From NCBI GenBank assembly GCA_001603615.1, contig LUZL01000004.1, forward strand, positions 1 to 6,353: DNA of 6,353 nucleotides. The letters are read 5' to 3'. Below, in pieces: positions 1-6,009 of the stretch (its first letter is position 1; each line of letters opens with the position of its first letter). A program made the translations under genes and the position numbers. The notes under the pieces were generated by a model that worked only from the letters and a program-made list of their open reading frames with translations, was not told the DNA's origin and did not search any database. The DNA is from Bacteroidales bacterium Bact_20. GTDB lineage: Bacteria > Bacteroidota > Bacteroidia > Bacteroidales > DTU049.

Positions 1-447
1 ATTGTTAGTATAGAAGATGGATTAGCAGAAGATGATTGGGACGGATGGGAACTATTAACTAAAGAATTAGGCTCAAAAATACAATTAGTGGGGGACGATA
101 TTTTTGTAACTAATATAGAAATTCTCAAAAAAGGAATAGAAAGAAATATTGCTAATTCAATCTTAATAAAATTAAATCAAATCGGAACAGTGACTGAAAC
201 ATTAGATACAATTCATTATGCTAGAGCTAATGGCTATACAGCAATAGTAAGTCATAGAAGCGGCGAAACAGAAGATACATTTATCGCCGACTTAGCAGTA
301 GCTACAAATTCTGGATTAATTAAGTCGGGTAGCCCATCGAGGACTGACAGGATTGCTAAATATAATCAATTAATAAGAATAGAAGAATATCTAAATGATG
401 TAGGAAGCTTTATGGGTACTAATTTCAAATATTATCGTTTTAAATAA
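1..447 (+). CDS. eno: Enolase (phosphopyruvate hydratase), C-terminal part, cut by the left window edge
   Basis: Enolase interconverts 2-phosphoglycerate and phosphoenolpyruvate in cytosolic glycolysis. The frame is open from base 1 (first codons read IVSIEDGLAEDDWDGW) to the TAA at 445-447, giving 148 residues. Bacterial enolases are about 430 residues, so some 280 N-terminal residues lie left of the window. A GTG at 88 opens the same frame but is internal and is not the start. Active-site landmarks of the family are all present: the metal-binding Glu of SIED (codon 5), the metal-binding Asp in VGDD (codons 30-33), the catalytic Lys in ILIKLNQIG (codon 57), the SHRSGETED substrate loop (codons 84-92) and the second active-site Lys in LIKSGSPSR (codon 108). 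The protein ends just after the conserved AKYNQLIRIEE helix with a short tail. Nothing suggests damage. A strong hairpin follows the stop directly, so this is the last gene of its transcript. Confidence 0.98.
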   Translation: MVSIEDGLAEDDWDGWELLTKELGSKIQLVGDDIFVTNIEILKKGIERNIANSILIKLNQIGTVTETLDTIHYARANGYTAIVSHRSGETEDTFIADLAVATNSGLIKSGSPSRTDRIAKYNQLIRIEEYLNDVGSFMGTNFKYYRFK

Positions 448-448
448 C

Positions 449-492
449 AATAAATAAGAAGGGGCACATAAATGTGCCCCTTCTTATTTATT
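449..492 (+). terminator. Perfect hairpin terminator after enolase
   Basis: Bases 449-468 are the exact reverse complement of 473-492, giving a 20-bp stem with no mismatch and a 4-base loop (TAAA, 469-472). The GC-rich core is GGGGCACA / TGTGCCCC, and the 3' arm ends in a T-rich run (TTCTTATTTATT). It begins two bases after the enolase stop codon. The position and shape fit a Rho-independent terminator. Because the palindrome is perfect and its outer 5' arm is A-rich, it could also stop transcription arriving from the other strand, although no opposing gene is seen here. Confidence 0.9.
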
Positions 493-522
493 AAGAAATA
501 TTTTTGTTTAATTTTTTATATG

Positions 523-551
523 TTGTATATTTAAAAAATATATTATCTTTG
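523..551 (+). promoter_or_regulatory. Bacteroidota-type sigma promoter (TTG ... TATCTTTG)
   Basis: TTG at 523-525 and TATCTTTG at 544-551 match the -33 (TTG) and -7 (TAnnTTTG) elements of Bacteroidota primary promoters, with an 18-base spacer inside the usual range. The spacer is almost pure A/T. Transcription would begin near 556-560, shortly after the enolase terminator, and run into the transposase remnant at 622 and possibly on to upp at 920. Which gene it serves is not clear. It could be a host promoter whose original gene was disturbed by the insertion, or the present upp promoter with a long leader of about 360 bases. Confidence 0.6.
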
Positions 552-837
552 CATCAAGCTAAAAGATAAAACTGTAATAACAAATCGTAAAAATAAGTTT
601 GGGCAGCATGGATTAGCAATAGTGAAGGATAAAGAAAGTGATTTCGTAGGGTGGATAAATGATACATTCCGAGGTGTGGCTACGAAGTACCTGCAGAGCT
701 ATATAATGTGGTATGTGGTGAAGCATAAGTATCTATTGAGTAGAGTGATAGATGATATAGGTAGAATGCTCAATCTAGCAGCCTCAGATTGGGAAGCATG
801 GTATGTATACATGAGATTGAAATTAAAACCTAGATAA
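535..837 (+). pseudogene. IS1595/ISXO2-like transposase, C-terminal remnant
   Basis: The recognisable part runs from the GTG at 622 to the TAA at 835-837 (71 codons). It contains GWINDTFRGVATKYLQSYI (residues 10-28 from the GTG) followed by MWY, which resembles the C-terminal end of the transposase domain in IS1595/ISXO2-type elements, where an FRGVATKYLQ-like stretch follows the last catalytic region. Complete transposases of this type are usually 220-330 residues and carry an N-terminal zinc ribbon, a helix-turn-helix and the earlier acidic catalytic residues; none is present. The frame stays open upstream to 535 (a TAA lies at 532-534) but has no ATG, so the true 5' end was lost by deletion or by insertion next to the enolase terminator. 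The text is G-rich (many GTG, GGT and TGG codons), unlike the A/T-loaded host genes around it, which supports foreign origin. Translation from GTG 622 is possible, but the product could not catalyse transposition. The family call is from recall of the motif; confidence is moderate. Confidence 0.7.
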
Positions 838-919
838 ACTTTAACATAAATTATTTTATTTTCTTATATCCTTTTTTATTATTTCCTCACAAATTTGTAA
901 TTTCGTCCAAAATTTTGTT

Positions 920-1570
920 ATGATACATAATTTAGGTACCTACAATTCTGTTTTGAATCAGTTTATATCTGAAATGAGAGATATTAATATTCAAAAAGAT
1001 CCTATGCGATTTCGTAATAACATGATTAGAGTAGGTGAAATTATTGCTTATGAAATTAGTAAATTTCTTCCTTACAAAACAATAAATGTTGTAACTCCAC
1101 TGGATATTGCTGAGTCAAATATTTTAGCAGAACAGCCAGTTTTAGCTACTATTTTGAGAGCAGGTATACCCTTTCACCATGGTTTTTTGAATTTTTTTGA
1201 TAAATCATCATGTGCTTTTGTAACTGCTTATAGAAATCATCTACAAGGAAATGATTTTAACATAAATGTCGAGTACGTAAGTTCTCCATCTATTCAAAAT
1301 AAAGTCCTTATTCTTTGTGATCCAATGCTTGCTACTGGTAATTCAATAATTTTAAGTTATAAAAAATTGCTTTCTCATGGTATGCCTAAGCAATTGCATA
1401 TAGCATCTATTATAGCTTCAAGCCCAGGTATAGATGATGTAGCTAAAAACATTGATCATCCAGATTTTCATATTTGGGCTGCTGCTATAGATAATAAATT
1501 AGATGAAAACTATTATATCGTCCCAGGGTTAGGAGATGCTGGTGATCTGGCTTTTGGTAAAAAAGAATAA
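920..1570 (+). CDS. upp: Uracil phosphoribosyltransferase
   Basis: Upp makes UMP from uracil and PRPP in the cytosol, the main route for uracil salvage. The product is 216 residues, close to the usual 208-217. Family signatures are in the expected order: an ILRAG segment at residues 78-82, the PRPP-binding loop VLILCDPMLATGNS at 129-142 with the characteristic DPMLATG, and the C-terminal uracil-binding region YIVPGLGDAGDLAFG at 199-213. The AGDLAFG ending, in place of AGDRxFG of Escherichia coli Upp, is from memory the common form in Bacteroidota. The ATG at 920 gives a full-length N-terminus; there is no clear Shine-Dalgarno sequence, only an A/T-rich leader, as usual in this phylum. An 82-base AT-rich gap separates it from the transposase remnant upstream, and a 47-base gap from the next gene. 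It may be transcribed from the promoter at 523-551 or from a weaker one in the gap (TAATTTCG at 898-905 is one base off the -7 consensus but lacks a well-placed TTG). Confidence 0.95.
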   Translation: MIHNLGTYNSVLNQFISEMRDINIQKDPMRFRNNMIRVGEIIAYEISKFLPYKTINVVTPLDIAESNILAEQPVLATILRAGIPFHHGFLNFFDKSSCAFVTAYRNHLQGNDFNINVEYVSSPSIQNKVLILCDPMLATGNSIILSYKKLLSHGMPKQLHIASIIASSPGIDDVAKNIDHPDFHIWAAAIDNKLDENYYIVPGLGDAGDLAFGKKE

Positions 1571-1574
1571 TTTT

Positions 1575-1602
1575 TTGGTTTACAAATTTTTCGTTAATTT
1601 AG
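1575..1602 (+). promoter_or_regulatory. Possible promoter for the 1618-5865 gene unit
   Basis: TTG at 1575-1577 and TAATTTAG at 1595-1602, separated by 17 bases, approximate the Bacteroidota TTG / TAnnTTTG pattern with one mismatch in the -7 box. The start would lie only a few bases before the ATG at 1618, giving a very short leader. In such AT-rich DNA this match could occur by chance, so the call is weak. Confidence 0.22.
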
Positions 1603-1617
1603 TATAAATATTAATGA

Positions 1618-2100
1618 ATGTCGGCTATTTTGAGTTTTTTATTTAAAAACTTTTATTTATTAATTATCGGTGCTACTAAATTTATGTTTACTACTACAAC
1701 AGCTAAAGTCTCAGGGTTGAATTTTTATGAAGCTTTTTTTGTAACTGCTCTTGGTGGATTAATGGGCTATTTTTTCTTTTATTATCTTTTTGATGTAGTT
1801 ATTCGTTTGTATAACCACATTTATCATCATTTCAGAAATCCTAATAAACCACAAAAAGCTAAAAAAACTGTTCCATTCAAAAAAAGAAAAAAATACGTAA
1901 AGTGGGTGAGGCATTATGGTTATTGGGGGTTAATAGTTTTCACTCCGTGTTTTATATCTATTCCATTGGGAGCTTTTTTACTTAGAAGATATTTCCCAAA
2001 TAAACATGGCAAAGATCTTATAGTTTCTTTTTCTATCATCATTTGGGCAAGTATTTATACCTTTGCTTTATATTTTAATGAAATGCTTAATATTTTATGA
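1618..2100 (+). CDS. Small multi-pass membrane protein of unknown function
   Basis: I do not recognise a named gene. The product is 160 residues, with about three to four hydrophobic segments: roughly 5-22 (weaker, possibly re-entrant), 37-65, 101-123 and 133-155. A strongly basic loop lies between the second and third segments (residues 66-99; lysine/arginine-rich, with a cluster of histidines near 67-71), which should face the cytoplasm. The segment GYWGLIVFTPCFISIPLGAF (101-120), with TP and SIPxG in a membrane helix, is the most distinctive feature. It recalls conserved Bacteroidota membrane proteins of unknown role and loosely the small multidrug export family PF06695; this likeness is from memory. 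No signal peptide with a cleavage site is seen. The stop codon overlaps the start of the permease (ATGA at 2097-2100), so the two are almost certainly translationally coupled, and a role linked to that permease or to TamL is a reasonable guess. An ATG at 1614 is out of frame and ends within 11 codons. Confidence 0.85.
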   Translation: MSAILSFLFKNFYLLIIGATKFMFTTTTAKVSGLNFYEAFFVTALGGLMGYFFFYYLFDVVIRLYNHIYHHFRNPNKPQKAKKTVPFKKRKKYVKWVRHYGYWGLIVFTPCFISIPLGAFLLRRYFPNKHGKDLIVSFSIIIWASIYTFALYFNEMLNIL

Positions 2101-3338
2101 GAAAATTAACATTATTTTATGAAAATATCAAAATAGCTTTATCTGCTATTTTTACTCATAGAACAAGAGCTATTATAACTATTTTAATTATTGCCTTTGG
2201 TATAATGGCACTAGTCGCTATCTTATCATCTATAGATGCTATTAAAATGTCTTTTGCTGAAAGCTTTTCTCGCATTGGTGGACAAAGTTTTTCCATTACT
2301 GAACTACCACAAAATAATTCTGAGAATAATAATGATAGAATAGAAAAAAAACCAATTTCTTATATAGAAGCAGTAACTTTTAAAAATCATTTTGATTATC
2401 CTGCTATTGTTTCTATTTATACTTCAGTTCCTGATATTTTCACTTTAAGATCCCAATATGCTGAAACAAATCCTAATATTCAGCTAACCGCTATTGATGA
2501 AAATTATTTAAAATCTTCTGGATTAACTCTCGTAGATGGTAGGGATTTTTTGAAACAAGACATAGAATCATCTAAGCAATATGTAATATTAGGTAATGAA
2601 CTTGCTAAAAATTTATTTCCATATGGTATTGATGCTACACAAAAAGAAATTAATATTCAGGGGGTACGTTTTACTATAATAGGAGTTTTAGAAAAAAAAG
2701 GTTCATCTTTGGGAAGTAATATTGACAGAATGTGTCTGATTCCAATAACTACTGCAAAAAAATATTTTATTACTACCCAAACTAGACATCGTATAAATGT
2801 GATGGTATCTGATGCTTCTAAACTCAATGAAGCAATAGATGCAGCGACTAGTCAGTTTAGGCAAATTAGAAAATTGAGTGTTAAGCAAAAAGATAATTTC
2901 CAAATTCGTAAAAGTGATTTTATAGTTAATACTCTTATGGATAATATTAAATATCTTAGTGGTGCAGCAGTGGTTTTAGGATTAATAACACTATTAGGTT
3001 CTACTATTGGCTTAATGAATGTATTACTTGTTAGTGTTACGGAAAGAACACAAGAAATTGGTATCAGAAAAGCACTTGGAGCTAAAAAATCAGATATAAA
3101 AACTCAGTTTTTTATTGAAAGTATTGTTTTAGGACAATTAGGTGGGGTTTTGGGAATAATTCTTGGTGTATTAAGTGGTAATCTCGTTGCATATCTATTA
3201 AAAGTAGGTACAGTACTGCCATGGGCTTGGATGATTTTAGGTTTGGTAATTTGCTTAATTGTTAGTATTTTAGCAGGTCTTTTACCAGCATCTAGAGCTG
3301 CTAATTTAAATCCAATAGATTCTCTTCGTTATGAATAA
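2097..3338 (+). CDS. MacB/FtsX-type ABC transporter permease
   Basis: This is an inner-membrane permease of the type VII (MacB/LolC/FtsX) ABC family, whose members use ATP to drive movement in a periplasmic domain rather than passing substrate through a classic channel. It has 413 residues, near the usual 390-420. The order is typical: a short cytoplasmic start with an amphipathic stretch, TM1 at about 24-46, a periplasmic MacB_PCD-like domain at about 49-285, then TM2 (286-312), TM3 (337-368) and TM4 (374-398). The cytoplasmic loop between TM2 and TM3 carries the family motif TERTQEIGIRKALGAKKSDI (315-334), which contacts the ATPase, and the C-terminus has GLLPASRAANLNPIDSLRYE (394-413), another hallmark. 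Unlike MacB itself there is no fused ATPase, and no ATPase gene lies within view. Its start overlaps the upstream gene by 4 bases and its end overlaps tamL by 8, so the three form one unit. The substrate cannot be read from sequence; lipoprotein, lipid or small-molecule export are all possible. Confidence 0.93.
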   Translation: MRKLTLFYENIKIALSAIFTHRTRAIITILIIAFGIMALVAILSSIDAIKMSFAESFSRIGGQSFSITELPQNNSENNNDRIEKKPISYIEAVTFKNHFDYPAIVSIYTSVPDIFTLRSQYAETNPNIQLTAIDENYLKSSGLTLVDGRDFLKQDIESSKQYVILGNELAKNLFPYGIDATQKEINIQGVRFTIIGVLEKKGSSLGSNIDRMCLIPITTAKKYFITTQTRHRINVMVSDASKLNEAIDAATSQFRQIRKLSVKQKDNFQIRKSDFIVNTLMDNIKYLSGAAVVLGLITLLGSTIGLMNVLLVSVTERTQEIGIRKALGAKKSDIKTQFFIESIVLGQLGGVLGIILGVLSGNLVAYLLKVGTVLPWAWMILGLVICLIVSILAGLLPASRAANLNPIDSLRYE

Positions 3339-5865
3339 TTTAATAAATAAAAATTTTGTCCTTCTTTTTTTAGTTATTTTATTAGCTACCTCTTGTAGTG
3401 TACCAAAGATGTATCCTGATCAAAAATTTATTGTAAAAAATGAAATTAAAATTAATTATGATAGCTTAGATACATTCCAAAATGTCAAAAAATCTGACTT
3501 TAATTCATATATTAGATTACAACCAAACCGAAAATTCCTTTTTGTTTTTAGATTTTATAGCTCTATATATGCTTTTGCAGATACTAAATTAGAAGATAGA
3601 TCTGAGATAAAGCAACAAAAATATAATGAGAAAATAGCTAATAAAAAAGAAAAAGGGGGGAAAATAAATTATGAAAAAGAACAAAAAAAATTAAATAAAG
3701 GGTTTAGAAATTATTTATTAAATCAAGTCGGTGAACCACCAACCTTTTATGATCCATATATTTCTAAGATATCTATTGAGCAGATGCAATTATTTGCTAG
3801 GACTAAAGGTTATTTTTATACAAATGTCAAAGATAGCTTAATAATGTCAGGCAAAAATAGATATACTCTATACTATGAAATAGATTTAGGGAGACCTTAT
3901 GTGATATCATCAGTGGATTGGACTTTCCTAGATACTACCATTGATCAAAATATCTTACAAAATCTGTTTGTGAAACCTATAAATTCTTATAATAGATTTC
4001 TTATAAATAATATTAATTGGCATTATATAAATAACTCATTTGCATTAACTGTATTAGACTATGCTCCAGAGTTACCTCTAAAACCAGGTATCATCTACGA
4101 CGAAACTTTATTAGATAATAATAGAAATTTATTAGCTACTCATTTAAGAAATAATGGTTATTATAATTTTTCTAAAACATATGTACAATATGAAGCTGAC
4201 ACTACTTTGGGTAATTATAGAATGCACATAAATACATTAATATTACCTTATCAAAAAAAACAAGATAATAAAATAATCTCTGTACCTTTTCAAAAATATA
4301 AAATCAGCAATGTATTTATCAATCTAGGATATAATCCTTTATTGAGCAAAGCACAATTGAAATTAGATACCGTATTATATATCTCTACTTTTAATGCAGA
4401 TACATTTTATTTTGTCTATCCTGAGAATTTTTATTTTAAACCTAAAGTAATAGAAAGTAAGATAACCATCAGACCAAATCAGTATTATTCTGAACAACGA
4501 GGATATAGAACAGAATCTTTGCTTTTAGATATTCCTATTTTTAGCAATACTCAAGTAACTTATATTCCAGATTCTACGCGACAAGGTAATTATTTAGTTG
4601 CTAATATTAATATTAATAGATATGATTTACAGAGATGGGGTATTGATTTAGAAACCACAACTTCTAGTGGTATATATGGATTAAATGTTATCATATCCTA
4701 TCTAAACAGATCTATTTTTAATGGTGGAGAAGTTTTATTGTTACAGACTAAAGGTGGTTTAGAAATAGAACAATTATTTAGCAGAAATAATAATTTTAGA
4801 GCTTATTATTTTGGAGCTGACATATCTTTATCCTTTCCAAAGTTAATAATACCTTTCGCTAAAAATTTAAAAACAACTGTAAATACTAAACCTAGTACTC
4901 AGATACAATTATCATATTTATTTCAACAAAGAATTCAATATAACCGCACTCTTATAGGTGCCAATTACAATATACAATTCAATGAGACAAGATATAAATA
5001 TCATCAAATCCAAGTACCTTATATAAATTTGATTAAAATTAATCCAGATAGTACATACGGCGAAGTAATAAATCAACTTCCTAGTAGATTAAGGTATGGG
5101 TACGAAGATTATCTCTCTGTAGGTGCCAGATATAGCTATACATTATCTAATAAGAAGAAAAGTAATGATCTCACTCCATATTTATTTTTTAGATTTAATG
5201 GAGAAACTAGTGGAGAACTCTTTTGGTTATATTATCAATTATTCCCTCCAACTACTGAACAAGTAGGTGCATTGAAAGTGTGGAATATTACTTATGCTCA
5301 ATTTTTAAGAACAGATGCAGATTTTAGGATATATTTACCAGGGAAGAATAATGCTTTATCAGTTATAAGAACATTTATTGGCATCGGTTATCCCTATAAA
5401 AATAGTGTTTATATGCCTTTTGAGAGAACATACTCTATCTCTGGCCCATCTGAGATACGCGCTTGGCCATATAGATCTATTGGTCCTGGTGAGTTCATAT
5501 CTACAAATACCTTAGACTCCTTGATAGAACGTGGTTCTGAAATAGCTTTTATTCTAAATTTAGAAACAAGATTTAAAGTATATAATTTTATAAATTTAGC
5601 TCTTTTTGTTGATATTGGCAATGGATGGTCTGTCAGAAATAATGCTTTATATCCTGGGGGAAAATTTGAATGGAATAAATTTTATAAACAATTATACATG
5701 GGTAGTGGTATTGGTATTAGATTAGATTTTAACATTATCGCTATTCGTTTCGATTTTGGATTCCCAATTTATAATCCTTCAATGCCTTTAGATAATAGAT
5801 GGTACTCATTTAAAAAATCTATGAATAATATGAATTTCAATTTTGGTATTGGTTATCCATTCTAA
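3331..5865 (+). CDS. tamL: TamL-type Omp85 outer-membrane lipoprotein (BamA/TamA family)
   Basis: The protein (844 residues) should sit in the outer membrane as a 16-strand barrel with periplasmic POTRA domains. In Bacteroidota, TamL replaces TamA and works with TamB in envelope biogenesis. A lipoprotein signal peptide occupies residues 1-21 (hydrophobic core 9-19, then ATSC), making Cys22 the likely lipidated residue. No acidic surface-export signal follows, which fits anchoring on the periplasmic face. After it come landmarks I associate with TamL: SVPKMYPDQKFIV (23-35), IRLQPNRKFL (61-70), GEPPTFYDPYI (134-144) and RTKGYFYTNV (157-166), then further POTRA-like sequence to about 425. The barrel spans about 430-844. 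The Omp85 loop-6 signature is SGPSEIRAWPYRSIGPG (704-720), with RAW where BamA has RGF/Y. The chain ends FNFGIGYPF with a terminal Phe, matching the beta-signal recognised by BAM. Residues 86-124 are a lysine-rich insertion, probably helical. The ATG at 3331 overlaps the permease end by 8 bases, and the complete signal peptide supports this start. tamB, the usual partner, is not in view. It could instead be another BamA-like paralogue; TamL is favoured by the lipobox and N-terminal motifs. Confidence 0.85.
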   Translation: MNNLINKNFVLLFLVILLATSCSVPKMYPDQKFIVKNEIKINYDSLDTFQNVKKSDFNSYIRLQPNRKFLFVFRFYSSIYAFADTKLEDRSEIKQQKYNEKIANKKEKGGKINYEKEQKKLNKGFRNYLLNQVGEPPTFYDPYISKISIEQMQLFARTKGYFYTNVKDSLIMSGKNRYTLYYEIDLGRPYVISSVDWTFLDTTIDQNILQNLFVKPINSYNRFLINNINWHYINNSFALTVLDYAPELPLKPGIIYDETLLDNNRNLLATHLRNNGYYNFSKTYVQYEADTTLGNYRMHINTLILPYQKKQDNKIISVPFQKYKISNVFINLGYNPLLSKAQLKLDTVLYISTFNADTFYFVYPENFYFKPKVIESKITIRPNQYYSEQRGYRTESLLLDIPIFSNTQVTYIPDSTRQGNYLVANININRYDLQRWGIDLETTTSSGIYGLNVIISYLNRSIFNGGEVLLLQTKGGLEIEQLFSRNNNFRAYYFGADISLSFPKLIIPFAKNLKTTVNTKPSTQIQLSYLFQQRIQYNRTLIGANYNIQFNETRYKYHQIQVPYINLIKINPDSTYGEVINQLPSRLRYGYEDYLSVGARYSYTLSNKKKSNDLTPYLFFRFNGETSGELFWLYYQLFPPTTEQVGALKVWNITYAQFLRTDADFRIYLPGKNNALSVIRTFIGIGYPYKNSVYMPFERTYSISGPSEIRAWPYRSIGPGEFISTNTLDSLIERGSEIAFILNLETRFKVYNFINLALFVDIGNGWSVRNNALYPGGKFEWNKFYKQLYMGSGIGIRLDFNIIAIRFDFGFPIYNPSMPLDNRWYSFKKSMNNMNFNFGIGYPF

Positions 5866-5985
5866 AAATAAAATTATTTAATTACAAAAAAACAATGAGG
5901 TAAAAATTTATTAAAAATAGTAAGTTGCTTGCAATAGAAACAATAATAACATTTTTGTTTAAGTTTTAGTATTTAATATTTTTAT

Positions 5986-5993
5986 TATTTTTG
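5986..5993 (+). promoter_or_regulatory. Candidate -7 box ahead of the right-hand transposase
   Basis: TATTTTTG at 5986-5993 matches the Bacteroidota -7 element TAnnTTTG and lies 16 bases before the transposase ATG. No TTG sits at the usual distance upstream; the nearest (5955-5957) is 28 bases away. The 144-base gap between tamL and the transposase is very AT-rich, so a chance match is possible. The left end of the insertion sequence must lie somewhere in this gap, but I cannot fix its inverted repeat without the right end. Confidence 0.25.
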
Positions 5994-6009
5994 AAAAAAA
6001 ATAAAATTT

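Noticed and set aside
88..447. Stand-alone 119-residue protein starting at GTG 88
   Set aside because: The same frame is open to base 1 and reads enolase sequence throughout, so this GTG is an internal valine codon.
875..904. Possible terminal inverted repeat: the reverse complement of 875-904 loosely resembles 5880-5910 (ATTACAAA, then TGAGG, then A/T)
   Set aside because: The two need different gaps (4 versus 7 bases) between the matching words, and both lie in very AT-rich DNA where such words recur by chance.
1559..1576. A6 ... T6 pairing across the end of upp as a terminator
   Set aside because: Only six A-T pairs and no GC core; not distinguishable from background in this sequence.
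2703..2903. 66-codon open frame on the minus strand inside the permease gene
   Set aside because: It lies wholly inside a well-supported gene on the other strand, resembles no known protein and has composition expected of an antisense shadow.
5409..5621. 70-codon open frame on the minus strand inside tamL
   Set aside because: It is the reverse reading of the conserved Omp85 loop-6 and late barrel region, with no independent start signal or recognisable motif.
5868..5880. AAATAA/TTATTT pairing just after tamL as a terminator
   Set aside because: The stem would be six A-T pairs with a two-base loop, too weak to support a call.
5925..5934. Small palindrome TTGC-TT-GCAA as an operator or insertion-sequence end
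   Set aside because: Four base pairs with no second copy or matching inverted repeat in the window.
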